From Vitellaria paradoxa (lineage: Eukaryota > Streptophyta > Magnoliopsida > Ericales > Sapotaceae): 64,000 bases of DNA. Where the stretch lies: NCBI GenBank assembly GCA_019916065.1, contig CM034243.1, positions 25,012,147-25,076,146 on the forward strand, in the 5' to 3' direction. A program made the position numbers and the translations under genes. The notes beneath the pieces were generated by a model that saw only the letters and a list, made by a program, of their open reading frames with translations, was not told the DNA's origin and ran no database searches. Numbering within the stretch: the first letter of the stretch is position 1; the number at the start of each line of letters is the position of its first letter. This document shows positions 11,985 through 24,738 of this stretch, one piece after another.

Positions 11985-12860
11985 TTTTAGGAAAAATGGC
12001 AATAGAAAATAAAAAATAAAAAACATAAATAAGAAAATGACACGTTAAATGGGTTCTTAATATTAAATTTTTAATTTTAATTTTTTATTTTTGTTAGGCA
12101 TGATTTTATTTTTTATTTCAACACATTTTTTTGGAAAATACGATAAATATAGATATACAATCTAATAATTAATTTAATTAGTATTAAATAAATCTTATTA
12201 AATTATTTTTAATAAATATCATAATTAAATTATATGAAATATATGTTATTTAATCATTTATGTACGGGTTATAGGCTACCAAAAAATTATATTTTATTCA
12301 ATTTTTTTAACAAATATAATTAAATTATAATTTATTATATTTTTTATTTATTAAATTAAATAAGAGTTAATAAATAATTTAATTTAATTTTTATAAAACA
12401 TATTTTACTAAATTTAATGAAAATTTTAAAACTAGTTAAATTAATATTTATTAAAAGAAAAATTAATAATAGTAAATAAAATTATGTTTTCAAATGTAAT
12501 TTTATTTTTCATTTTAAAAAAAATGGCAATAGACAATAAAAACATAAAATAAGAAAAATGACAGCATTATTAAATGGGTTCTTAATATTAAAATTTTAAT
12601 TTTAAATTTTAATTTTTATTTTTGTTAGGTATGATTTTATTGAAAAATTTCAGCACCTTTTTTTTGGGAAAAATGATAAATATTTTAGTATATAATCTAA
12701 TAATTAATTTAATTAGCATAAAATAAATTTTATGAAATTATTTTTAATAAATATCATAATTAAATTATATGAAATATATTTTATTTTATGATTTTTAATA
12801 TTTTTTTATTCATTTAAATAAGGGTTCTAGGCTACAAAAAAATTATATTTTATTCAGCCA
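11985..12860. repeat. Diverged tandem duplication, AT-rich (unit about 0.5 kb)
   Basis: The segments at about 11985-12300 and 12515-12860 share a series of markers in the same order: AAATGGCAATAGA, AAATGGGTTCTTAATATTAA, TTTTTGTTAGG-ATGATTTTATT, CTAATAATTAATTTAATTAG and ATAGGCTACCAAAAAATTAT/CTAGGCTACAAAAAAATTAT. They differ by many small indels. Non-coding, within the MULE. Confidence 0.7.
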
Positions 12861-13108
12861 TTTTTAACATTTTTACAGTAATAGGGCTATTATTATAAAA
12901 AACTCTCAACCGGTTACATTTTTACGGTGATTTCAAATCCACTATTTTAAAACTCCTTAAATTTATGATCAAGTCCCTATTGAAATTAAGAAAGATATAT
13001 TGAAGCAATTCATTTTATATAATTACCTACGGAAATATGTTTTTATTTACATACTGGAGATGAGAAATCTAATAAGAGTAAAAAGGAAAATGGAAGAGGT
13101 GTGGTCGA

Positions 13109-15663
13109 TCACTCCGTGCCACAGCAAGGCCTCTTTCGTACAAGGCGTGGTCGGCCTGCGTATGGAGGCACATCGCTCACTATGTCCGCTAACGTCATGG
13201 GTGCCTCCTCCATATGTGGCTCCCCTCCCGGTGCATCGTCAACATGTGCCTCCCTCATCGGTGCATCGTCATCAATGTGTGGCTCGTCCCATTCTGCTGT
13301 AGGCATGACCATGGGAATATGCGTAGATGATGACGTGTCTATCTGCTGTGCTTTGGGTCGACGTGTGTAAGCCTTAACTGGTGCCTGTGGGGCGGTCACG
13401 GACATACCTGTCTCAAACGCATCAGCAGGTGATCTGAATACTGGAGAGGTAGAGAATGGCTCTATGTGCAGAATCCCCGACCATAGGTCATCCATATCCG
13501 AGGACAGCGAAGCACATGGCTCTGTAGCTGATGGTGGGGTCTAAACGTCGACACTCAGATCTGCAGGGGGTGTGTGTGCGGTCTGTTGCTCGACACTCGG
13601 GGCTGAGAAAGGCATATGTGTCTCGTGCATGCGGAATGATGTGGCTACTGGGGCTGCAGAACTACTCGGGAACTCCAGCTGGGGCATAGGTGGAGGAGAT
13701 ACATCATCCCGGGGCTCGGGCCCATATATAGCAGGATGCCGCTGTGATCGTCTCCCAGTAGGCCGTAGTCTACTGTATCGCGCTGATCCAACCTACGAGT
13801 ATGAGCCTAGCTGTGTAGTGGGAAAGAGTGCCCGCAGTCTCACCTCATGATCAATCTCCGTGATAACCGGTGCTGCCTAGCCAATAATGTCTTGTAGTGC
13901 TTGAGTATGCCCATACTGGTCCGGACCCTCGATGGCTGTAACTGCCAATCGGTGCATACGCACAATTGTGTCAACCTGTATTCCACAACAAATATGTAAT
14001 TCAGTTAATTTTGAAACAAACAAGTAAATTTAGTATATTTAAACATGGATACGTAAAATACCATACCAGGATCGACATATCAGCTGCCACCGGCTGAGAT
14101 CCAACAGGTGGGACATGCGAGGGTGGCGCGATATGACTCCGGGTGATCTGACGATACTAGTCCATGTATGGGTCGTCATACAGTTGACGCGCGATACAAG
14201 CATGACCCTGGACGATCGCCTCGTGTCGTTTGGCCTACTCCTCCACATACCTTTGATGGTACGCCATCCAATCCACCTCCCGTCGTCCGCGTCTTGTGAA
14301 CTCGTGAAGTTGTGTATCTATGTCAAAGTCTGGTGGGATCACCTGCCAGAGGCAAAACTGTCTCATGACACGGCATGGCAGGTGGTACTCGACAACCTCG
14401 TAACATATAAGAGGACATGTCGAGCACCACACTGCCTCCCCAGCTCGACAGTATGTAGGTAGTGTGTCAAGAAGAGACTGGGAGTATGGACACCAGGTCA
14501 TCTGGTCTTCCCTCATTAGCGTTAACTGGTCCCTACAGTCTCTCAGTGGCCTTGCAAAGCTCACTGCCATCACTCCCTTCCATCTGCAGTCCCATGGATC
14601 CGCTGGCAGCCCGAAGTCAGCTAGTGTCGGGTCTGGGGGGGATATGGTCGTGTAATAACTGGCCGAAATTGTGCGAGTCTCTCCCATGCCCAAACCTATA
14701 AAAAATAACAAATACATTTAAATTTTAGTATTTCTACCAACATAATAACACATAAAATCGAACAACGCTCCTCGGTTATGTATTGTACCTGAAGGATGGC
14801 AATCGGTCCTGTCATCTCTGCTATGCGTGTTGTGGCAGTTGAGCACATCTCCCTGTATAACCACGCCAGCCCAGCAGCTCCCCAAGCCAATATACCGCAC
14901 GCATCTAAGTCGCAGAGTAGTAACAAGTAATGCAACTTCACTAGGTTACCAGAATGATCTGGTAGTAACTGGCATCCAATGATGATAAGTATGAGTGCCC
15001 GAGCATGACACTCTGTATCCTCAACTGTGGCGCCTTCTGGCAACACAAGAAAATGCTCCGTGAGCCACGAAATCCTCAAACGACCCCTCCTAAAGTCCAT
15101 AGGATCAGGGGCCCTACCTAGCAGCTCCTGGCATAATGCCTGGCGTCCCTGCAATCCCAGCTGCCGATCTGTCCCCGTCACCGGCTCTCCATCAACTCGT
15201 AGCCCTGAGATGACCTCCATATCCTGCAATGTGATGGTCGCCTCGCCAACCGAAAAATGGAAAGTATGTGTTTCCTGTCTCCACCGCTCAACCAACGATG
15301 TGATCAGCAGCCAATAGAGGTGGATAGCTCCTAAGCAGTATATCCCGTAGAATCCAGCTCTGTGTAACTGCTGTAGGACACGAGGATCCTGAGGTGGATC
15401 CAGTATCTGCCTAAGGGGATGCTGTGTCACCCGACATCGAATAACCTCCTCAAACTGTATATAACGCCAGTATAACGATGATAAGTGTTACCGCGTAAAT
15501 AATACTTGAAATGATGACATAAGAATGACATTTCAATTATTGAATGTTATATACATACTCGAACTGGAGACTCCCAAATATCGGTCGATCGATGCTCACT
15601 CTGGGAGTGGAGTACACGGGCATCTAATGGCCCAGGATCCAACATCTGCCGTCGACGAGACAT
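13109..15663 (-). pseudogene. Plant mobile domain (PMD / aminotransferase-like) gene in a MULE, disabled
   Basis: Four exons, all phase 0: 15663-15559 (ATG, MSRRRQMLDPGPLDARVL), 15454-14789, 14695-14067 and 13975-13109. Spliced, they give about 756 codons. Exon 2 carries the PMD core: HRAGFYGIYCLGAIHLYWLL, SLVERWRQETHTFHFSVGEA, ITLQDMEVISGLRVDGEPVT. This is the family often annotated as 'serine/threonine phosphatase 7 long form homolog' and related to MAIN/MAIL1; the window has no phosphatase domain. The tail ends RPRLVRKRPCCGTE. Damage: a C run of seven near 14633 where eight would keep frame, and TAG stops at 14235, 14157, 13877, 13793 and 13541. Four of these sit where Trp would fit. PMD genes are known passengers of plant transposons; here the gene lies directly downstream of the transposase. 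Confidence 0.85.
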
Positions 15664-15916
15664 CTCGCTGTACGAAATCAACGTAAGCATTCACAATTTG
15701 TAAGTTAACGTGAGTAATTTCTAATGATATCATTCAACATTTAAATGAGTTTATTTCAATAAGTGTATGCAAACACAGTCACTAATTATGTAAAAACAAA
15801 TACATTTCATCCAGAACTGAAAATATTACTTGTCGATATAAAACTATTTCATTAAACAACTAATATATAATACTGTTACACTACTTAAAGAGAATTACAA
15901 TTTTCAGTATTCAAAT

Positions 15917-18495
15917 CTACTGGGTCAAGAAGCTTGTGGCTGACGAGGATGACGCCTGTGCTTGACACTTGCGCCGATCATGACCTTGTTGTTTACATAT
16001 GCCGCAATGTAGGGTGGAGCTACATTCCGACCTATCCACCTCGTTCCTCAACCTGATCGATAGAGGACGACCATGCCCACGGAGAAGATTGGGGTTAGGG
16101 ATAAACATTGGGGTTTGAATGCTGGGCCAGTAGTCTTCATGTTCCAGAGGATGAAATTCCGGCATATAAGTGTCCGCGTACGACTTCATTAAGTATACAC
16201 TCGGCACGAACTGCATCCAATCCATGTGTATTCGTTCACACGCTACTATCACATGTGAGCAAGGTAGTCTGAGGACCTCCCACTTCCCACAGCTGCACGT
16301 TCTATTCCTTAGTCCCACAACCTGTGTGTTGCTACCCCTACCAAGATGGGAACCAGTCACCACTTGGCACTCCCCAATAACATGATTGAACTCCATAACC
16401 TGATGAGCCAGTGCATCCCTTTGGAAATCAATTAGAAGTTTTTGGACCCGGGACCCACTCTCGCGCCATTGTTCATTGCATTCATAGCAATTTGCCGACG
16501 CTGATGGAAATATGAAACCGGTTTGTAGAATGTTAGCTGAACAGCGGCAGTAATTGGTAGGCTCCTAGCACCGCGTAGTACGTTATTAAAACACTCAGAT
16601 AGGTTTGTTGTCATGATGTCATATCTGTGAGCCCCACCGTAACAGAAAATCCATTTCTCTTTTGGGAGTTCCTCTAAGTACTTCCATGCCTCAAGGTTGA
16701 GGGACTTTAGTAACTCCATTACCTCGTTGAACTTACGAACTTGAGTCGCCCTACCTGCTTGCTTCAGTAGGTCAGTCAGTTGCTTAGCTGGCCATTTCTT
16801 CTTGAAGTTGGACTCAATATGCCTCAAGCAGAAGCAATGGTGTGCGGTGGCCCATCCAGAACGAGGGGAGGCAACTGCAGCTTTTATGGCATTATACCTG
16901 TCGGAGATAATGCACAATTGTCGATCTCTGCACGCGTGCCTTCGAAGCATCCTCAAGAAATACATCCAACTATCATAATCTTCATCGTCCACCTAGGAAA
17001 ATGCAAGGGGAAACACCTGCAGGTTTGCATCTTGAGCCGTTGCAATAAGTAGTTTGCCAGTGTACTTTCCATATAGGTGAGTTCCGTCGATTGACACAAC
17101 GGGGATGCAATGAACGAATCCGTCAATGCAAGGCTTGAAACTCCAGAACACATACTGAAGAACCCTTTGGGCCCCGCCCATATAAGGATGATGCTGGTAG
17201 CGAACGATCGTCCCTGGATTGTACGTTTGAACAGTACTCAAGAACTTTGGGAGTAACAAATATGACCGCTCCTAATCTCCAAATATCTTTGCCACGGCTT
17301 TCTGTTTGCCGAGCCATACTTTCCGGTAAGAGACGTCATACTTGAATCGGTCCTTTACTTCGGATTGCTGCCAGACGATGGAACAGGCGAGGTTGGACTT
17401 AACCAAATGGAGGATATTATTGCAAATAAAGTTTGAGTCAATCTGTGCGTGATCTTCGTTGACCTGTGCGAAAATGCATGTGTGGGGCCCCTCGTACTTA
17501 GTAATTTCGAATAGACCATGTGAGCGTAACTTGCTTGCTCGCACTCGCCAGTTGTACTCCCCGTTAGTTCACCTCGGGCATTGAGCGACCCAACAATTCC
17601 TGTTTGATTGCACAATTTCATAAGGCTGGTTCGATCTAACAGCGTACAGTTTCATAGATTGGACTAGGTGGTCCTTATCTTTGAAAAGTAGCCCAATGCA
17701 TGGCTCTTCATTATCCAGGTTCCAAGTTCGACGGCGGAACGACGGGGCCCAAGAAAGTGAACTATCATCCATTTCAACGTTGTTGAACATTTCAAACATT
17801 GGCTGATGCATTTGTCGAACAACACTTTGATCTTCTTGATTAATAGCTGGAACCTCACTTCTGGTTACGACGTCATTAGCTGTCATGTCTGTATGATCTA
17901 GTTCAATGTCGTCATCGTCAATAGGGGCTCCAGTTGCATTGCAATCTTCAGCCTGGTCGGCCACATAATCCCAATACATATCTTGTTGCTGGACAAATGT
18001 ACGGACTGGATCATAGATAGGCTCGGAAGAGCGGACCGACAGGTTGCCTGGATCATTGTAGGGGAAGGAGGGCATGGCTTCATTGTAACTGGCAACGAAA
18101 TTCTCTGCCGGATCATGTAATGGTGAGCTGCTTTGTCCAGCAACTGTCGCAGGGTTAGAAGGCTCATATTCCAAAAAGAGGTCACAATGATCGCGGTGCA
18201 GATTCTAAACTATAGCAAACATTGCCTCCACTGTGTCATCATCCACTACGTATAGAGGTCTATGAACTATTTGGCCTGCACTCCCAACAATTGGATATCT
18301 ACACACCACTCGCAATTCTACTTCAGCCGGGTCTATACCAATGACCTCATATAGTTTAGCCATTAGCATCGCATGTGTTGATTGAGCGCTAACCCTGATA
18401 CAACGTTTGAATGGCTTGTCATATCCCACGTCGTCCTCTGCATTGATAATGTTCCCTCCCCAAAAACAGAATAATGAAATTCGTCCTTGTGACAT
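15917..18495 (-). pseudogene. MuDR-type MULE transposase, disabled
   Basis: A single exon of about 860 codons reads on the minus strand. It has an N-terminal domain of the MULE type (MSQGRISLFCFWGG ... VCRYPIVGSAGQ), a MuDR DNA-binding region (LYAVRSNQPYEIVQS, RVRASKLRSHGLFEITKY, GPHTC), and a MULE transposase core with VVSIDGTHLYGKYTGKLLIA, RQLCIISDRYNAIKAAV and AHHCFCLRHIESNF, followed by TTNLSECFNNVL. Then comes a SWIM zinc finger (CSCGKWEVLRLPCSHV) and a CCHC knuckle (CGICKQQGHDRRKC). In-frame stops lie at 18205 (TAG), 17569 (TGA), 17272 (TAG in GD-stop-ERSYLLLPKF, where relatives have Trp) and 16993 (TAG). A frameshift lies between about 16432 and 16500. The two acidic residues in SIDGTH and ISDRY are consistent with the first two of the DDE triad; I take the third to be the Glu of TTNLSE, which is less sure. 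Confidence 0.93.
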
Positions 18496-18649
18496 CACGA
18501 ACAGTCAACGAACAACAGATATTAGACCTGAACAACATGATTATTAGGGACGGTACCGATTCACGAGAGATTAAAACGAGGGGAAGTTTCATAAACCACC
18601 CTTAACTTAACTGAACCTAACCATTATAACTACACTTCAATAGTTTCCT

Positions 18650-20540
18650 ATAAGTAAACTTACTTGTTAAAAAGATTTAGTTGATTAAAAATTTAGTTCT
18701 TAAAAAAAAATTAGTGTGTCAATTCTCAGATAAAAGATAAGGATTATTTTCATATTATTCTTAAAATATAAGCACAAAAAAATTAGTTGTTATAAATATT
18801 TTTATCTTACTATTAAATTTCTCTAAATTTAGATATCAAAAAAATTTAATTGTTAAAAATTTAAGTTCTTAAAAAAATTAGTTTTTGAAATTACAAATAG
18901 ATATTTTTCGCAAATTATCTTAAATTTCAAAACAAATAAAAGCAAATAGCTTTTATTTGATTAAATTGTGAAACAAAGTATAAGAAATATTTTTTTTATT
19001 ATTTTTAAATTGTAAGTATACAAAATAATTTCATTGGTAAAAATATTTTGATGTTGCTCCTGAATTTCTCCAAAATTAGTTGTTTAAAATTTTAGTATTT
19101 GAAATTACAAACAGATATTTCCTAAATTATCTTAAATTTCAAATTAAGCAAAACCAAATATTTTTTAAATAATTAAATTCTAAGATAAAAGATAAGGATT
19201 ATTTTCATATTATTCTTAAAATATAAGCACAAAAAAAATTAGTTGTTATAAATATTTTTATCTTACTCTTAAATTTCTCTAAATTTAGTTGTCAACAAAA
19301 TTTAATTGTTAAAAATTTAAGTTCTTAAAAAAATTAGTTCTTGAAATTACAAATAGATATTTTTTGCAAATTATCTTAAATTTCAAAACAAATAAAAGCA
19401 AATAGCTTTTATTTGATTAAATTGTGAAATAAAGTATAAGAAATATTTTTTTATTACTCTTAAAATGTAAGTATACAAAATAATTTCATTGGTAAAAGTA
19501 TTTTGATGTTGCTCCCGAATTTCTCCAAAATTAGTTGTTTAAAAATTTAGTATTTGAAATTACAAACGGATATTTCCTAAATTATCTTAAATTTCAAACT
19601 AAGCAAAACCAAATATTTTTTAATTAATTAAATTCTAAGATAAAAGATAAGGATTATTTTCATATTATTCTTAAAATATAAGCACAAAAAAAATTAGTTG
19701 TTATAAATATTTTTATCTCACACTTAAATTTCTCTAAATTTAGTTGTCAAAAAAATTTAATTGTTAAAAATTTAAGTTCTTAAAAAAATTAGTTCTTGAA
19801 GTTACAAATAGATATTTTTCGCAAATTATCTTAAATTTCCAAACAAATAAAAGCAAATAGCCTTTATTTGATTAAATTGTGAAATAAAGTATAAGAAATA
19901 TTTTTTTATTACTCTTAAAATGTAAGTATACAAAATAATTTCATTGGTAAAAATATTTTGATGTTGCTCCCGAATTTCTCCAAAATTAGTTGTTTAAAAA
20001 TTTAGTATTTGAAATTACAAACGGATATTTCCTAAATTATCTTAAATTTCAAATTAAACAAAACTCAATATTTTTTAATTAATTAAATTCTGAGATAAAA
20101 GATAAGGATTATTTTCATATTATTCTTAAAATATAAGCACAAAAAAAATTAGTTGTTATAAATATTTTTATCTTACTCTTAAATTTCTCTAAATTTAGTT
20201 GTCAAAAAAAATTAATTGTTAAAAATTTAAGTTCTTAAGAAAAATAGTTTTTGAAATAACAAATAGATATTTTTCTCCAATTACATTAAATTTCAAAAGA
20301 AATAAAAGTAAATATCTTTTATTTCATTAAATTGCGAAATAACGTATAAGAAATATTTTTTATTACTCTTAAAATATAAGTATAAAAAATAATTTAGTTG
20401 CTACTCGATTTATATTGCTCCTCAATTTTTCCAAATTTAGTTGTTAAATAATTTAGTATTTAAAAATTACAAGTGGATATTTTCCTAAATTATCTTAAAT
20501 TTCAAAATAACTAAAATGAAATATTTTTTATTTGACTAAA
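18650..20540. repeat. 455-bp AT-rich tandem repeat, about four copies
   Basis: The marker GATAAAAGATAAGGATTATT starts at 18729, 19184, 19639 and 20094, exactly 455 bp apart each time. Each unit is itself two diverged halves: both contain a block ending CTTAAAAT(A/G)TAAG, a (G)TTATAAATATTTT or GGTAAAAATATTTT block, then AATTTCTC(T/C)AAA-TTAGTTGT. The last copy decays into the 103-bp repeat. No coding potential. It lies upstream of the transposase start, inside the MULE. Confidence 0.92.
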
Positions 20541-20554
20541 TTAGAAAATAAGTT

Positions 20555-20624
20555 ATAAACATTATTTTCACATTACTCTTAAAATATAAGTAAAAAAATA
20601 AGTTGGTTAAAAAATTATTAACAA

Positions 20625-20660
<36 letters not shown>

Positions 20661-20870
20661 AACATTATTTTCACATTACTCTTAAAATAGAAGTAAAAAA
20701 AATAAGTTGGTTAAAAAATTATTAACAAATTATTCAAAAAATTATTATTATTATTATTATAAACATTATTTTCACATTACTCTTAAAACATAAGTAAAAA
20801 AAAAAATAAGTTGGTTAAAAAATTATTAACAAATTATTCAACAAATTATTATTTTTTTTCTTTATAATTC
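20555..20870. repeat. About 102-bp tandem repeat with (ATT)n expansions
   Basis: ATAAACATTATTTTCACATT begins at 20555, 20658 and 20759. Each copy continues with AAGTTGGTTAAAAAATTATT and AACAAATTATT, and the joints carry ATT runs of different length. It seems to have been amplified from the end of the 455-bp unit. Confidence 0.85.
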
Positions 20871-21713
20871 AAGGTGTTCTTCACTAACATTTGAATTTTT
20901 TAGTAATCCTGTACAAATTTGAACGATTGATAATTAAAAAATAAACTTAATATTTGACTAACTAAACTAAATTACTTTTATTATGTATTATAAACACAAC
21001 ATGTTAATATGAATTTTAATGAAAAACAAAAGAATTATTATGTAATTTTCAGAATAACTAAATTTTGAGACCAGTTGTTAAAACAAATTTACTTGTCAAA
21101 AAGTTTAGTTGTCAATAATAGTATACTAATTTTTAACTTAAACCAGTCTAAAAAAATTGAACGTATTCTCAACGTATATCAGTTTTAGATTCTGTAATTT
21201 GATGTCAATATATCTCCAAATACAATCAATGAACACAAATTAATGTAACAAACATGCAATTAACAAATAATAAATTAAATCTAAACAAATAATAAACAAA
21301 CAACTCACAGAAAAATAGCAGACAGCTTGGAGTTTCGGTTCTAGCAGAAATTTGTATAATCCACAGCCACAGTGTACAACTTGGAGATTTTGTTTCAAAC
21401 CATATATCACAAATCAAATACTCAAAGTATTCAACTTATACTCAAATCAACAAACCAAAAATCGTGATTTTATACTCAAAATCAGAAATGTGTATTCGAA
21501 TGTGAGTATATATATATATATATATAGATGGGTGAAAGTAGGGCCAAAACTAACTTGTTAATGTTGAAGATAATTCCACTTTTTTAGTGTGGCCTGGCAA
21601 GGAAATGACCGGCGTGTAGAGTTGACCGTTGGAGAAGCAGCAGAACGGGCAAGCGGGAGAAGCATGCGCGACGGACTGAATGACCAGAGCTTGGAACGAA
21701 GGTAAGCCGTGGG

Positions 21714-21856
21714 GTGTCGTCGCTGGTAGTGACAAGATGCTTCGCGTGTCACCCTACCAGCCGTGCCCTCACTGACGACGTGAAATTTCTGAAGGTTTGA
21801 GGTGCCAAGTGTGTCGTCGTTGCCACTAACGCCATGGTGTCGTCGGTAGCAGTGAC
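21714..21856. repeat. Right cluster of GTGTCGTC modules
   Basis: Modules: GTGTCGTCGCTGGTAGTGAC at 21714, CTGACGACGTGA near 21771, GTGTCGTCGTTGCCACTAAC near 21811, and GTGTCGTCGGTAGCAGTGAC at about 21837-21856. The consensus matches the reverse complement of the left-cluster modules. Confidence 0.75.
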
Positions 21857-21860
21857 TCAG

Positions 21861-24735
21861 TACTATGAATATCACCCTTACTGAAATTTAGTTTTGGCAA
21901 TGGGTACACAAGCGGGTAATAATGATCTATAGGTAGAGATGGAAACTTGTGGAAAAACTATGGTATGCCAAGGATTGTTTCCCTTTCTGTCCTGGCCAGT
22001 CAGATCGCTAATTACAATGGCTATATTTTCAGTTGATGACACTAATAGTACACTTGCGAGTAGAGCCCAATAAGTTATTTCGAGGTGGCAAACGATGATA
22101 CATTTGAGAATAGAATCCGGAAATATGCTAGTTCCCAATGATGGAGCAGTAGAGAATAAGATTTCAATTATTTATGTGTAGAATTATTTTAAGAGACACT
22201 AAATTATTGTTTACCATGAATATTAAGATAGAAAAATCTCTTTAAAGTCTGCACCGTTATGGGTTTAATATCGAGACCTCAAGGGTCTGAATTTGAGAGA
22301 TAGGCACTAATCAACCATTGAACCATCAACAGCGCTAAAAGATGAGAACACAGCTCAAATCTCTCTCCCGGAAACCAATTGATCCTCGACGACACTAAGC
22401 CCCAGCCCATCTTATTCGTTCGTATGATTGTTAGAGGCCATGTCTCCGATGAGGAAGCTTAAAAGATGATTGGAAGGGCATTTTGGTTTGTTCAGATTTT
22501 ATTTTATTTTTTTTGATATTAAATACTTGCACTCTTATGCCTATGTGTCTCACACATAGTTAAGTTTAACAATTCCGTCCAACTTTACACTGTACTCGCG
22601 AGTACAGGGGACATCGATGAATAATAATGAGGTACAACAGTGTAAGTAATTCTGACGCTAAGTACAAGGATATAAAGGCATTTATATCCAAGAAATAACA
22701 CTCAAGTAACATTAAATTCCTAATAAAAACTTACAACAACTTATTTTTAGTTTTTTTATTTTCTCGAAGATAGAACATCAAATTATAATTAGTAAGTTAG
22801 AGGCTAAGATGACTCGAACTCATGACATTTGTCATAAGCAGAGGCAGATTTTTCCCGCTTAACGGGCCTCTTATCAGATCTTGTTTGTGTCATGAGAAAA
22901 AACTTCATTACATCCCAAGTACAAGGTGATCGAGGTAGCAATTTAAATTTATAAAACAAAATGTACCAGTCGTACCCACAAGGAGAGACATTATTAATTC
23001 ACAATTCTTCTTCTCTTAGTAAATAGGTGTCACACATTTAAAATTAGAGAAAATTGATTTGAATTTTGAAAATAAAACATACCTAAACATTTCATCAAAC
23101 ACCTAGGAGACGACAATTAAATCCAATGTAAAGTGAGTTAAAAAATATGAAATTAAGGGACCAAGGACGAAGGATGAACTATCCAATTAACATGCAATAA
23201 ACCAATTTGAAGGTGAACATATTCTACCTAAATGGATCTAGGCAAAACCATCACAAGGTGGGGTTAATTTAGAGAAATTAGATCCAACTGCTAGAATATA
23301 TAGGGGAACATAGCATCAATTATACATGACTTAATAGATCTATGCATGTAAGCTATCTAACAAATACCTAATATGCAAGCAGGGTTTACACAAGCACTAT
23401 GCATACATAACATGCAAAGTCTAGAAAAAGTATGCAAACATGAGAGTTTTGTATGTAAATTACCCATAGAGACATTTTATCAAGAGAAATCGGAAAGAAC
23501 GAGATACAGAGAGAGAGAGACATTGCTTGGATTTCAAAAGGAAAAAGAGATGTATGGTTGAGGGGAGGAGAAAAAGAACGCATGCATGGAGATTCTATTT
23601 GTTGGAGGTTCGAGAATCTATGAAAAACATGAGAGGTTTGTATGTAAATTACCCATAGAGACATTCTATCAAACACCTAGTGTGTATACAATTTCAATAC
23701 AAGAACTAAACGTAACTGGCATGAAAAATCGAGTAGAAATTGCATATAAAAGACGAATTGAAAGAAGATTAACTGATCAACATCTAAATATGTAGAAATC
23801 GGAATTAACTTGCAAATTGTACCTTAATTGATTCAAATACATGAAAATCTTCAAGTACTCAATGGTATTTTGCCTTGACCTACTCCAAAACATCAAAACT
23901 CTAAAGAAATTAGCAAAAGAAATTAAAATCTTATGTGAGGATATGGAGAAAACTCTCAAATCCTCTCTAATCTAACTTACTTCTACTCTAAGTAATGTAT
24001 GTAGATTACCTATATATATTCTCTAATGAAACTCCAACTAGTATTTATAGCCATCTTATCTAAAAATTATAAAAATTCCATTAAAAAATTCATAATTGAC
24101 TCGTCCGAATAAGGGTCCGGACGAACCATTTGACTTAGAAGCTTCCTAAATTCAGCCGAAAACACCCCTTTCTGTCAATTGAACCTTTGTGTGCATGGGA
24201 CATCATCCATACAAGCGTTCGAAGGGTCTAATTATACTTAGACGTTTTTTTTTCTCCATCTCAGGTTCCTTTCTCTTTGTCATACGAATAGAAGTGCAGA
24301 CGACGGCTTGTCCGAACAAGGATCCAGACAATTTGTAACAAGTTTAGCTTGATCTTTGCTCTCATTTTGACTTTAATTCACTAATTATAATCAACAATTT
24401 CATGTAAGCACTTGAAATGGGGAAAATAATATTTATAAATATCTAACTCATTTTAGCATTTAATTATGCATAATTAATCATATTTTAACATGCTTAAATT
24501 ATTATTTTCCGTGATTAATCAAATCTTTAATCCTACCCTTGAAAAAACAGCCTTCTAGTAGGAGATTAATCCTCACAACCAAACTTATTAATGAAAAAGT
24601 ACTTACAATCAAGTCTTATAAAAAAAAAAAAAAAAAACAAACAAGGAATGAACAAAAGGGTAAGCATAAAACTTTTGTAATGTAAGGTTAAAGAAGAACG
24701 ACGTGGACAGCCATTTATTTTACAAGTAAGGAGAT
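21861..24735. other. Intergenic spacer with minor repeats
   Basis: No gene seen. A block of about 45 bp starting AACATGAGAG and containing TTTGTATGTAAATTACCCAT occurs twice (about 23436-23482 and 23627-23672). Near 22813-22880 the minus strand has a GAGTTCGAGTC box that could be the B box of a degraded tRNA-derived SINE. A GA run lies at about 23508-23521. Confidence 0.5.
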
Positions 24736-24738
24736 TAA

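Larger units (their letters stand above)
11205..21860 (-). mobile_element. Large decayed MULE carrying transposase and PMD genes
   Basis: Both genes are on the minus strand: a MuDR-type transposase (15917-18495) and, downstream, a four-exon plant-mobile-domain gene (13109-15663). They are flanked by clusters of related palindromic modules of type GTGTCGTC...GTGAC at 11213-11410 and 21714-21856. A 23-bp stretch around GTGGCACTGACGACACACTT at about 11214 reappears inverted near 21794-21815. Between genes and ends lie AT-rich tandem repeats. The exact termini and target duplication could not be fixed, so the limits are those of the module clusters. Both genes are broken, so this copy cannot move itself. 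Confidence 0.7.

Noticed and set aside
13101..13370. Plus-strand frames of 89-100 codons at 13.0-13.4 kb
   Set aside because: They lie opposite the last PMD exon, whose minus-strand text has the family tail.
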